36,697 bases of DNA, from positions 1-36,697 of the IMG/VR virus record IMGVR_UViG_3300012924_000016. One strand, 5' to 3'. Numbering within the stretch: the first letter of the stretch is position 1; each line of letters begins with the position of its first letter. The stretch comes from a virus. Below the pieces are notes generated by a model that saw only the letters and a list, made by a program, of their open reading frames with translations, made no database searches and was not told the origin of the DNA. The translations under genes and the position numbers were made by a program. Of the stretch, positions 29,901-36,697 are shown piece after piece.

Positions 29901-32327
29901 TCCCTTGGCGACCTCGTCATCCTCGAGCGGGATGTCTATGGCGTTGACGTCGCCATATAGCCCCAGGCCGCCGCCACCCGCCGCCCGCTTAGCGCGGCCG
30001 CCGCGCCTCAAGGCCAGTGCGGATCCATAAGTGCCCACGGCATCAAGCGCCGCAGCGTCTCCGACACCCCGCATGGCCGCGTCGGCCGCGCCGTTATCCG
30101 CCCATGCGTCCCACTTGTCCGATATCCAGTCGTAGGCGTCCTTACCTGACTTGTAGAGCTCCTTCCCGCTCTTCAATGCGCTGGCGACGCTCCCGATGGT
30201 ATTTACATCGCGCGACAGTCCGCTTGATCCCGATGCGGCCGGAGCCTGAGACGCCGCGGTGGCCATCTGGAGTGGCCGTCCCGTGGCAGGCTTCGTCCCC
30301 AGGCCGCCGCTCGAACCGGCCACCTCGCGCCCCTTCTGGCCGGGCATTGTCTCGTAGAGGCTTTTCTGCAGCGCCAGAATGTCCCCCATTGTGCCCAATC
30401 CACCGCCGCCGGCGCGATGCGCGCGACCGCCGGCCCAATACGTGCCGCCATCGTCACCCCCGACGCCAGCCGCCGCCGAGCCGCCCACGCCTGCATCACT
30501 GGACGCGCTGCCGCCTACACCACCTGAACCGCTGACGCCGCCCGATGTGCCGTCGCCTGCGTTGCCTGCCGTGCCGCTGTCATTGCCGGTAGCGGCATTG
30601 GCGCTCCCAGCATCCATCATGTTGGCCAGACCGACCGGACCAGTCGAAAGGCCGATGCCCGGTTTCGGTGTCTCCCCCTTTGCAAGCGGGTCGACCGGCT
30701 TCAGCGGATCGAATGGCGCGCTGCCAAGTCCCGTCCCGGGCAGCGGCACCGGCATAGGGGGACTGGCGACAGGATTGCCGCCCATATTGGGCAGCCCTGG
30801 GATGCCGCCAGCAGCGAAACCCTGATGCGCGTTGTCGACCGAGACTGATCCGCCATCTGCCGTCGCGAGGCCGCCAAAGGCTTTGGTCGCGCGCTCATAG
30901 TCGACAGTCTTATAGCCATGGCTCTCGCCCACGGCCTCGGGCCGCACCTTCTCGACGTCCTGCGCAAGGAAGCCGATATGGGTTTCGCCCTGTCCCTTGT
31001 ACTTGAACCGGACGATCGGAATGCCGTCCTTGGTGTGGCCAAGAACCTTGATCTCATGCTTCAGGTCCTTGTCGGAAAAATATGGCTGCGGTTGAAACGC
31101 ACCGGACGTCGTGGCGCTCTGACTGCCAGATTGCGCACCCGTGCCCATGGCGATGTTCGCCAAGAACTGGGCCGTCTGGAACGGGTAGCCTTGCTGCTGC
31201 AGGAACTGGTTATACTGCGCGCTGAGATCGGCCTGTTGAGTCTGCTGCGCGACCGTTCCGGCGCCGAGCTGCGCCTGCGACTGTGAAAGATCGTTCTGCA
31301 GCGCCTGCGTCCCGAACTGATTGTAGAGTTGCGCGGCATTCGATCCGATCCCGTAATTGGCCTGGGCGAGGCCAAGGCCCTGTCCATAGCCCTGCTGACC
31401 CATCTGGCCCTGGAACTGCCCGAGGCCCAAGCCCTGCCCGTAGACCTGCTGGCCGATACCGGCAATCTGCCCAGCGCCCTGTTGAAGCGCCGCACGGTTA
31501 GCCTGCTCGGCACCAAGATTGACGCCCTGCTGCTGCTGGGCAGTCCCAAGCGCCTGTTGGTAATTCTGATTGTAAAGGTTGGACGCTACTTGCCCGGTGG
31601 CCAGACCCTGTTGCCGCTGCAGGTTGGCCATCGCGATACCGGTGCGATCACCACCATAGGATCCGCTCAGGATCGAGTTGCCAATGAGATCTTGGCGATC
31701 CATTGCCTGCTGCTGCTGCAGGTTGCCCAAGGTCGACTGAACCACGGCCTCGTTGTAGGGGTTCATGTACTGGCCGATCTGGCCTTGGAGATTTTGCGGA
31801 TCGACCGACTGGGTGCCCGCCATCGCCAGGCCAGTAGCACCCATGTTGTAGGGCTGCGCTTGCCCGGCGCCCTGCTGTGCCGTGTTGAGCGCGGTCTGGT
31901 TCATATCGCCCCAGCCTTGCGCCGAGGCTAGCCCCGGCTGAGCTGAATTGACGGCCGTGTTGAGCGCGCCGTTCGCGCGCGCAAAGGTAGGGTCAATCCA
32001 GTTCCGGGCCCCCGTGATCTGATTGATCGCGCTCCCTTGCGTGTCATTGACCGGCGCCACGAACTGACCGCCGTACTCCTGAAACGGCCGATCAGCCGTC
32101 TGCTCTGCCCTCGCATTCACGGCATTGTAGCGAGCCATCACTTCGGGAGGGATGGTCATCGTCGTCATGCTGTTCTGATTCGACTGGCCGCTGCCGCCCT
32201 TGCCGCCGTTCAGGATATGGCGGCTGGCGATCGATGGACCGTCATGGGTCAGGACGCCAATGAAGCCATGGCCGTCGTCCCATGGCTGATCATCGAATAG
32301 ATAGGCGGTGTGGAAGGCAACGCGCAC
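26967..32327 (-). CDS. Giant virion protein with S74-type chaperone and lytic transglycosylase domains (1786 aa)
   Basis: 1786 residues from a GTG at 32327. Order: a short head; a Gln/Gly-rich region at about 90-400 (NLQQQQAMDRQDL, YGQGLGLGQFQGQ); an S74/ICA-type chaperone-like domain at about 415-485 with YFSDKDLKHEIKVLG and HIGFLAQDVEKVRPEAVG; Gly-rich linkers; a lysozyme-like transglycosylase at about 890-1010 with catalytic-type Glu in KSIESSGRYDAIGP and WGAYQVMG; a Pro/Ala stretch at about 1110-1160; then mainly helical C-terminal regions. A GGR-x-x-x-x-GG motif recurs at about 630, 778, 878, 1075 and 1465. Likely ejected to cross peptidoglycan and envelope during infection. Confidence 0.8.
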   Translation of the reverse strand: MRVAFHTAYLFDDQPWDDGHGFIGVLTHDGPSIASRHILNGGKGGSGQSNQNSMTTMTIPPEVMARYNAVNARAEQTADRPFQEYGGQFVAPVNDTQGSAINQITGARNWIDPTFARANGALNTAVNSAQPGLASAQGWGDMNQTALNTAQQGAGQAQPYNMGATGLAMAGTQSVDPQNLQGQIGQYMNPYNEAVVQSTLGNLQQQQAMDRQDLIGNSILSGSYGGDRTGIAMANLQRQQGLATGQVASNLYNQNYQQALGTAQQQQGVNLGAEQANRAALQQGAGQIAGIGQQVYGQGLGLGQFQGQMGQQGYGQGLGLAQANYGIGSNAAQLYNQFGTQALQNDLSQSQAQLGAGTVAQQTQQADLSAQYNQFLQQQGYPFQTAQFLANIAMGTGAQSGSQSATTSGAFQPQPYFSDKDLKHEIKVLGHTKDGIPIVRFKYKGQGETHIGFLAQDVEKVRPEAVGESHGYKTVDYERATKAFGGLATADGGSVSVDNAHQGFAAGGIPGLPNMGGNPVASPPMPVPLPGTGLGSAPFDPLKPVDPLAKGETPKPGIGLSTGPVGLANMMDAGSANAATGNDSGTAGNAGDGTSGGVSGSGGVGGSASSDAGVGGSAAAGVGGDDGGTYWAGGRAHRAGGGGLGTMGDILALQKSLYETMPGQKGREVAGSSGGLGTKPATGRPLQMATAASQAPAASGSSGLSRDVNTIGSVASALKSGKELYKSGKDAYDWISDKWDAWADNGAADAAMRGVGDAAALDAVGTYGSALALRRGGRAKRAAGGGGLGLYGDVNAIDIPLEDDEVAKGVNMQAQGPASRPQSGGGGGGAKGKGMGSAVGSMAGAAIGSIIPGVGTMLGGLAGGLLGTAADNMNRGGRPRRAAGGPVDEFRSLVLRARNAIKSIESSGRYDAIGPPSKNGDRPWGAYQVMGSNIPAWTKKVTGTAMTPHQFLNSPEVQDTVFDNVFGSAMVQHGSPQDAASVWFSGRPVKVAGNDRDVLGTSVPDYVKKFNAHMGYETDTQPASSAMRALRAANDTEPEAGQSGVDSGSEPTNDADVDVDLTARTLNQLGLATGGRIHKDAGGALSPDEIDELINPRGLASPSPDEAAGAPQGLATAPPQPATPPPVAPPPAAAPPAAAPVPPPPAAPEPPQTGLAAAPPDQAAALGLQSTADARNSQPGGSPGFFDKGGWMDRNERPVMTGLTFLGNMLASPSRTLAGSVGTGLAAAAQAYPAMGFKQQGIDISKQQADTQQLEKIMAALNLVSRQKANFVGSNPQASTEQFDKNLSALTGRMYDLLGTKGTGATPSQGSATDYFKTLPPAAQAFIAQARPQDVPWYWQYMANTSLDPGERSRYEQQRDQATERMRMGQAISLDGMKTIPVDKLTQSAMGLRTAEASAVGTGSQMNPAAQLDALERQSVAILGKFSHPRELPPEKRAQYEEIQRKMGTIRQSIGPVTARKHGGRIAKQGGGPLDPAMSSSADEPPPITDQNDPQFWRNRAEAAAERGNAQGQSTAMERAQQLEQERRSSGVLTDPKGVVQNVPGSKEAAAEKKWQMDVTDRNQKVADEVYARAQDGRTSKQLVQSLRNTLFDKEGKAVTSTGPYGQALGKMGSTLTQLGVDPGLVQSVVSDPSKVEEANKLAYAIAGSIKSSSYPGAGQESFLRAIETATPGVNMLPEAIKAMLGLMEKRADVEIGLPKALEGVSPTKDYRGAVLEHLSKPENLWYIQAQEPKAQAKPSAPKLGEVPSALSGIKDIQQSQSTGQWYDPTTRNVYAADGTLIGKKP

Positions 32328-32328
32328 G

Positions 32329-32838
32329 TTATGGTCCCGTCGTTCCTCCCGTCATCTCCTCATGCGGATTGTATAGCCAATAGGAGCCGGCTGGCTTGCC
32401 AAGCACCCTCTCGTACATTCTTACCTTCGCGGCAGTGCGGTCGTTGCTCAGCACGCCGATCATTAATTTCATGTCTAGGCGCTGGGCCGTCCACTTCGCG
32501 AATTCGATCAGGCGCCGCGCCCTGCCCCCCTTGACTGCGCGGAAATCAGGATGGACGAATATGGACCGTTCTTCAACGTATTGCGTCCGGCCGCTCCACG
32601 GCGGACCGATGCGCATCAGGATCGTGCCCTCGAGTTCGCCGTTCTCTCCGTCGATCACCCCCATGATCCCGTTATGGAGGTTCAGCGACTCGTAGATCGT
32701 CTGCAGCGCGACGCCCTCCTCATAGTCGAGCAGCGCGCCTTCAGCTGCCGCCAGGCGAGCGATGCGCATCACAGCGTCAAGATCCTCCGGCTTGCCCACC
32801 CGGACCACGACTTCGCGAACCTGTGAACCGTCAGGCAT
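32329..32838 (-). CDS. GNAT-fold acetyltransferase-like protein
   Basis: 169 residues. GNAT layout: VVVRVGKPEDLDAVMRIARL at the N-terminus, ELEGTILMRIGPPW and VEERSIFVHPDFRAVKGGRA at about 75-107 with RAVKGGRARRL in place of the acetyl-CoA pyrophosphate loop, then MKLMIGVLSNDRTAAKVRMY and the YERVLGKPAG end. Such genes commonly sit among podovirus head-tail genes; the target is unknown and may be a virion or host protein. It ends 1 base before the giant virion gene. Confidence 0.75.
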   Translation of the reverse strand: MPDGSQVREVVVRVGKPEDLDAVMRIARLAAAEGALLDYEEGVALQTIYESLNLHNGIMGVIDGENGELEGTILMRIGPPWSGRTQYVEERSIFVHPDFRAVKGGRARRLIEFAKWTAQRLDMKLMIGVLSNDRTAAKVRMYERVLGKPAGSYWLYNPHEEMTGGTTGP

Positions 32839-33026
32839 CAGTCAACCGTCCCGCCGCGCCAATGCCATGGGAATTGATCGCCATATTGCGGCTGCCACGG
32901 CTGCGACGTCTGCGGCCCAGGGAAAGTCTGCGGCGACAGATAATGGACAGAGTTCGGATTGACCGGCAGACGCCGCTCAATCGCGTCCAGCTTCTCCATC
33001 AACTGCTTGAACTGCTCGTCGGTCAT
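32838..33026 (-). CDS. Small virion-region protein (62 aa)
   Basis: The start is the ATG at 33026 with AAGGACTGACC upstream; the longer frame to 33098 runs through the upstream gene. Residues 1-20 form a helix (MTDEQFKQLMEKLDAIERRL), the rest is Pro/Gln/Trp-rich (FPGPQTSQPWQPQYGDQFPW). It overlaps the GNAT gene by 1 base (TGATG). Function unknown; such helix-plus-proline proteins often bind another virion component. Confidence 0.65.
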   Translation of the reverse strand: MTDEQFKQLMEKLDAIERRLPVNPNSVHYLSPQTFPGPQTSQPWQPQYGDQFPWHWRGGTVD

Positions 33027-33028
33027 GG

Positions 33029-33709
33029 TCAGTCCTTCTTGGGCGGAGGAAGTTTGCGCAGCGTCTTCACGAGCTCGGCGCGGAAGTGCGGAACCCACGC
33101 ATCCAAGATCGCATGGCCGGTCGCAAGATCACCGTTGCCGAACATCCGAACGTCGCCATCGGAGTAAACATGCTCTCCGCCGGCCGCAACGATCGGCACG
33201 CCGCGCGCAGTACCGACTGCCTCACCGCCATCCGCATGCGGCTTCGGCACGTCATAGGGCATTGCCTCCTGGTCATAGGGCGCGCCCTTCGGCGAACCGT
33301 ATGGCGTCGAACCGACACCCATCGGCATCCCAGCGCCGGCCTTCTTCTTGCCGTAGAACGTCTGAGCGAACAGTTTGGGCAGGTTCTTGGCGATTTTGAA
33401 CCCCGCCATGGTATTACCTTCGCCGAGCCCGGACACGATGTCGGCCGGCAGCACATAGGCGCCGTCAGGGACGTGCATTGGGAGGTGGTCAGTTCGTCCG
33501 GCGACGCTACTCATGATCGGGCCGGAGTGGTGCATGGTCGCCTTGGCGGCGATCGGCTTGGCCGGTCCGCCCTCAGCGCGCCGCTTGCGGTTATCCCGCG
33601 CCATGCGCATCGCTGCGGCAACCGCTTGGTCCTGCGGGCGACCAGCATTCATCATTTCGACGATGTTCGAACTCTTCGTGGCGTTGCTCGTTCCCGGTGT
33701 CAGCGGCAT
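33029..33709 (-). CDS. Virion-associated hypothetical protein (226 aa)
   Basis: 226 residues. A helical N-terminus (SSNIVEMMNAGRPQDQAVAA) leads to a basic segment with RRAEGGPAKP, a middle MHVPDGAYVLPADIVSGLG and EGNTMAGFKIA, a Gly/Pro-rich loop and HADGGEAV, then VPIVAAGGEHVYSDGDVRMF and a helix ending LRKLPPPKKD. The layout with VLPADIVSGLG is typical of conserved podovirus proteins located between the tail nozzle and internal virion genes. No enzymatic motif. Shares the GG-rich basic motif with the giant virion protein. Confidence 0.7.
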   Translation of the reverse strand: MPLTPGTSNATKSSNIVEMMNAGRPQDQAVAAAMRMARDNRKRRAEGGPAKPIAAKATMHHSGPIMSSVAGRTDHLPMHVPDGAYVLPADIVSGLGEGNTMAGFKIAKNLPKLFAQTFYGKKKAGAGMPMGVGSTPYGSPKGAPYDQEAMPYDVPKPHADGGEAVGTARGVPIVAAGGEHVYSDGDVRMFGNGDLATGHAILDAWVPHFRAELVKTLRKLPPPKKD

Positions 33710-33711
33710 TC

Positions 33712-34095
33712 TTAAACCCGAGCGTAGAAGAAGGCGGCCTTCTGTGCCGCCCCTGGCTTATACACAAGACCGTTGGCAAAGACCATGTTCACAGCTTGGA
33801 AACCCGTGGCCGCTGGAACTACAGACACCTGAGCCGTAGCAGAGGCCGTGGCGATCGATGATGCATCGTAGAGCCCTCCCGTAGCGCCAGCCACGACCAC
33901 AGACACACCGGTCACGCGCACGAACCCTGGGACAATGAGAGTATCGATCGAGAGCTGTCCCGATGGATTGCTCGGGACCTGTGCGCTCAGCGCGTTGGCG
34001 ATCGTATTCGCCGCCTGTACTGCATTCTGCAACGACGTCACGATGTCGGTGACAGAGTTGCCGATGCTGGAATTTTGGGTGGTGGGCAATGCCAT
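33712..34095 (-). CDS. Minor virion protein (127 aa)
   Basis: 127 residues. Helical N-terminus (DIVTSLQNAVQAANTIANAL) then beta-rich Val/Ala/Thr segment (TLIVPGFVRVTGVSVVVAG, ATAQVSVVPAATGFQAV) ending FFYARV. The mixed helix and beta-sandwich build suits a small decoration or tail protein. Its ATG directly abuts the stop of the nozzle-like gene. Confidence 0.65.
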   Translation of the reverse strand: MALPTTQNSSIGNSVTDIVTSLQNAVQAANTIANALSAQVPSNPSGQLSIDTLIVPGFVRVTGVSVVVAGATGGLYDASSIATASATAQVSVVPAATGFQAVNMVFANGLVYKPGAAQKAAFFYARV

Positions 34096-36228
34096 TTACA
34101 AAAACTTCCCATCTGGTTGGAAGCGATAGCGCATATTTCCAAGTCGCCAGAAGGTGCCAATGTCGACATTCTCAAACTTCATTGCCACCAAGCGCCCGCG
34201 GAATCGCGGGGTGATATAGCGCACTGCTGTTGACAGGGTGAACGGTCCGTAGGTGCGCGGGTTTTGGTCAGTGGGATATTCAACGACATAGAATGTCAAA
34301 AGCACCTCGGCGTTGGTCGCCGGCGGGTAGCCCCACTTCATGTCCGGCCAGACCTGGTCGACGAACATCAGAACGTCGGCCTCGCTCAGCACGAAATATC
34401 CGGTGGTGAAAGACGCCAACAGCGGTTGCCCATCGGCGTCGTTCGACGTCTCATGCTGTTGGATGTAGTTGGTCGTGGGATCAGCGCCGACAGGAGGCCC
34501 GACTACCGACTGGTTGATCCAGGCTGACCGCGGCAGTTGCCCGATATCCCACGACGTGTCGCCCAGTGTCACGTTCATCTTGACGTAGGAGTCGACCTCA
34601 CCGTTTCCGTCGGCGCTGGCAAAGAACCACTCTATTTCGTTGAAGTTGGAATTCGTCGCGCAGCGGATCAGGCCTTCCGAACCTGGGAACAGACGCGGGA
34701 AGATGTAATCCCATACCGGGCATTGCACTGGCTGCACACCGCCGGCATAGGTGTAGAACTGCGATGGTCCCATCCAATAAACGACGCCGCCGATCGTGCC
34801 GGTCGCCTTCTGGGCAATCAGGCCGCAACCAACACCGACTTCGTTGAACGAATAGACCGATCGCGAGACGTTGCCGGGGCCGATGTACTGCATCACCCAT
34901 AGGCCTAGATCGGTCCACAGCAACCCCTGCGTCGACACCTGCATGCCGCCCACGATCTTGGAGCCGCGGGGGATGCGGAACTGGCCAGCCTGGTTCGTCA
35001 CCTGGCCGATCCATTGGAAGAAGTTGTCGACGTCGCACCAGCGCACCAGTAGCGGATCCGGCACGCCCGTGACCGTCGTGCCGTAAGCCACGATCTGCCG
35101 CTGCGGCATAGCCACGAACATGCCAGCGCTCGAGGATGGCCCAGCCCATATCGCTGTCGCATTGATCAGATTCAGCGACGGCGACCAGTAGAAGATTGGG
35201 CCGCCCATCTCGGTGTCGTTGTCGGGACTGCCAAATGTCGTGAGCGTGGGCAGCGACAGCAAGACCTCGCCGAAATTGTCCAGGTTCCAATCACGCGTGG
35301 CGATCTGAGTACCTGTCGAGGGCGTGGGCGACGTGCCGCTGCCATAGCCTCCCTCACCATATCCGCCTACACCATATCCAACTCCCGGCGGGTTCGGTGC
35401 GAACGACAGATAGTAGTTGTAGCGCGCGCTACCGCCGTTGATGGCTTTGGTTTCGGTAGAATTCGCTGTCTCGCGCCCGAAGATGCGGAATGTGTTTTGG
35501 TCGATGACGGCTTGCACAATAGCATTGCCCGACAACGTGACGCCGCCGACTGTGGTCTCAACCATCACTGGATACGTGTCTCCGATGATATAGCCATGAT
35601 TATTGAGCGAAACATCAATGATCGCCGAACCGCTAGTGGCGTTGAAAACTGCGACTGCACCACCGTTGGAAACGTTGACAGGCGGCATCACCGGGTTGCC
35701 CAGCGCATCTCGCATTGTGACATCGTAGGTGGTCGCACTGAACGGCAGCGTCAGATATGACCCGTAGAGGATCATGCTTCCCACTGCTATATGCGTGGCG
35801 ATGAAGACCGTATCGAACTCGGTGGTCGTGATGCTGTTGTCGATGATTCTGGCGAAGGTGCTTGCCGTCGACAGCGTCACATTCGGCGGTACGTTGTCCT
35901 GCTGAACCCGCGGTGTGATGTCGGTGAGTTGGCCACCTGTGATGAAACCAAGGAACGATACGCCCGTCGAATTGCTGATGTCGGTGCCGACTGCCAAGCG
36001 CTTCACCGCCTGGGTATCCTCCCACGCCCACAGGGCACGCGGCGTCGCCGGCATCGCATTCGGATAGTAGCGCGTCCAACCGCCCAGTTTTTGGATCAGC
36101 GCCGGTTGATTGGGATTGGGATCTGGCATGTACCGGATGAGCTGGGACACGCTTATAGCTGCAGTGTTCAGCGCCGGCGTCCGGTTCACATCCACCGAAG
36201 GCAGGAGTGTCAGTGGCGCGTGCGGCAC
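34096..36228 (-). CDS. Tail-nozzle-like protein (P22 gp10 type)
   Basis: 710 residues from a GTG at 36228 with AGGGGATAGGAC upstream. Almost entirely beta with many aromatic residues; N-terminus has LIRYMPDPNPNQPALIQKLG GWTRYYP, which is a P22 gp10-like opening, and the C-terminus RLVAMKFENVDIGTFWRLGN then MRYRFQPDGKF is typical of that family. Longer than P22 gp10 (472), with extra inserts around 100-300 including a GYGVGGYGEGGYGSG turn-rich loop at about 290. P22 gp10 forms the nozzle that closes the tail after packaging. The gene lies beside the gp4-like gene as in P22-like podoviruses. Confidence 0.7.
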   Translation of the reverse strand: MPHAPLTLLPSVDVNRTPALNTAAISVSQLIRYMPDPNPNQPALIQKLGGWTRYYPNAMPATPRALWAWEDTQAVKRLAVGTDISNSTGVSFLGFITGGQLTDITPRVQQDNVPPNVTLSTASTFARIIDNSITTTEFDTVFIATHIAVGSMILYGSYLTLPFSATTYDVTMRDALGNPVMPPVNVSNGGAVAVFNATSGSAIIDVSLNNHGYIIGDTYPVMVETTVGGVTLSGNAIVQAVIDQNTFRIFGRETANSTETKAINGGSARYNYYLSFAPNPPGVGYGVGGYGEGGYGSGTSPTPSTGTQIATRDWNLDNFGEVLLSLPTLTTFGSPDNDTEMGGPIFYWSPSLNLINATAIWAGPSSSAGMFVAMPQRQIVAYGTTVTGVPDPLLVRWCDVDNFFQWIGQVTNQAGQFRIPRGSKIVGGMQVSTQGLLWTDLGLWVMQYIGPGNVSRSVYSFNEVGVGCGLIAQKATGTIGGVVYWMGPSQFYTYAGGVQPVQCPVWDYIFPRLFPGSEGLIRCATNSNFNEIEWFFASADGNGEVDSYVKMNVTLGDTSWDIGQLPRSAWINQSVVGPPVGADPTTNYIQQHETSNDADGQPLLASFTTGYFVLSEADVLMFVDQVWPDMKWGYPPATNAEVLLTFYVVEYPTDQNPRTYGPFTLSTAVRYITPRFRGRLVAMKFENVDIGTFWRLGNMRYRFQPDGKFL

Positions 36229-36231
36229 GTC

Positions 36232-36697
36232 CTATCCCCTAGTGGGAGAGGCAACCGGAGTCGGCGACATGGACGTCCAGCCCGGCCCAGCAAATTTTTT
36301 GCGAGTCTCTTCTGCAATAGCAGTGGCTAGGTGGCGGTCATATTGTTTCTGCCAAGACACCGCGATCTCAGGATCATCCATCATGCCCGCACGGCCAAAA
36401 TTGCGTTGGTATCCTGAAATGAACACCATCGACGCAGCCAACATCAGGTCCGGCACGTTCATCGAAATCCAAGTCGACGTATTGCCAGAGGACAGCGATG
36501 CGGGACGAATCGTACCGATGATCTCGACGCTATAGCCTACATCCGGCCATGGACCGAAGATGACCGTCGTGTCGTTGCTCTGGGTCTGATTGAACGGGGC
36601 GAACAGCGTAGGCATGGCAGCGCCAGTGGCGCTCCCCCACTCGAAATCCAGCCGCTCCTTGGTGGTCGGCAGGCACGGGTTGCGGCTGCCTGTGCCC
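36232..36697 (-). CDS. Partial head-completion protein (P22 gp4-like), 5' end off the right edge
   Basis: The frame is open to the window edge, with 154 residues visible; an internal ATG at 36615 is unlikely to be the start because the upstream codons continue the pattern (TTKERLDFEWGS). Features: VPDLMLAASMVFISGYQRNF, DDPEIAVSWQKQYDRHLATA and a basic end EETRKKFAG. The helical MVFxSGYxRNF and VSWxKQY elements occur in gp4-like proteins that plug the portal. Order gp4-like then gp10-like matches P22-type genomes. The start lies outside the window. Confidence 0.7.
   Translation of the reverse strand, partial: GTGSRNPCLPTTKERLDFEWGSATGAAMPTLFAPFNQTQSNDTTVIFGPWPDVGYSVEIIGTIRPASLSSGNTSTWISMNVPDLMLAASMVFISGYQRNFGRAGMMDDPEIAVSWQKQYDRHLATAIAEETRKKFAGPGWTSMSPTPVASPTRG

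Noticed and set aside
30142-30535. Multiple frames opposite the Gly-rich part of the giant virion protein
   Set aside because: Arg/Pro-rich shadows of glycine codons with no start signals.

Overview
The window is a contiguous stretch of a tailed bacteriophage (or prophage) genome. It is GC-rich and densely packed, and most neighbouring genes overlap by 1-4 bases (ATGA, GTGA or TGATG). The virion genes at the right edge resemble P22-type podovirus head-completion and tail-nozzle proteins. The gene style (GC-rich, IGHNSG/IGDNS-type N-termini, GGR-type repeats in virion proteins) suggests an alphaproteobacterial host; that is inference. No terminase, portal, capsid, integrase or lysis cassette is in view, so both ends continue outside the window.

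Layout. (1) 1-5641, leftward: a recombination block with RecT, NinB and a partial HNH/DUF968-type protein, several hypotheticals, two exported proteins and a tiny membrane protein. (2) 5642-5732: a divergent control region. (3) 5733-9316, rightward: a small HTH-like regulator, hypotheticals, a RuvC-like resolvase and a beta-class DNA methyltransferase. (4) 9320-10642, leftward: a lone collagen-like, beta-helix tail fibre. (5) 10643-10983: a non-coding stretch with a rightward promoter candidate and a run of hairpins that looks like a structured leader or small RNA. (6) 10984-13698, rightward: small genes, a replication-protein-like gene and a GIY-YIG homing endonuclease. (7) 13695-14701, leftward: five small genes including an HTH protein. 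(8) 14702-14829: a second divergent control region with an operator-like dyad. (9) 14830-22029, rightward: one long overlapping operon that starts with a Cro-like HTH protein and carries a sugar-modification module. (10) 22024 to the right edge, leftward: tail collar protein, inserted HNH endonuclease, two very large internal-virion or ejection-type proteins, a GNAT protein, minor virion proteins, a tail-nozzle-like protein and a partial head-completion protein.

The most striking region is 16061-22029. It encodes a TPR/GT9-type glycosyltransferase, an HldE-like two-domain heptose kinase/adenylyltransferase, an HldD-like epimerase, a SAM methyltransferase and a second glycosyltransferase-like protein. 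Together these could make ADP-L-glycero-D-manno-heptose from a host intermediate and attach it to an unknown acceptor (cell surface, virion or DNA). A complete tRNA-Trp(CCA) gene lies in the same orientation inside the hldE-like reading frame, exactly where the linker between the two catalytic domains should be. No in-frame start codon lies between the tRNA and the adenylyltransferase domain, so maturing the tRNA and translating the full enzyme from one transcript should exclude each other.

How the parts may work together: RecT, NinB and the RuvC-like nuclease would handle recombination and junction processing. The two divergent HTH nodes would control early leftward and rightward transcription. 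The methyltransferase and glycan genes would modify DNA or host/virion surfaces. The leftward late block builds the tail and the ejection machinery.
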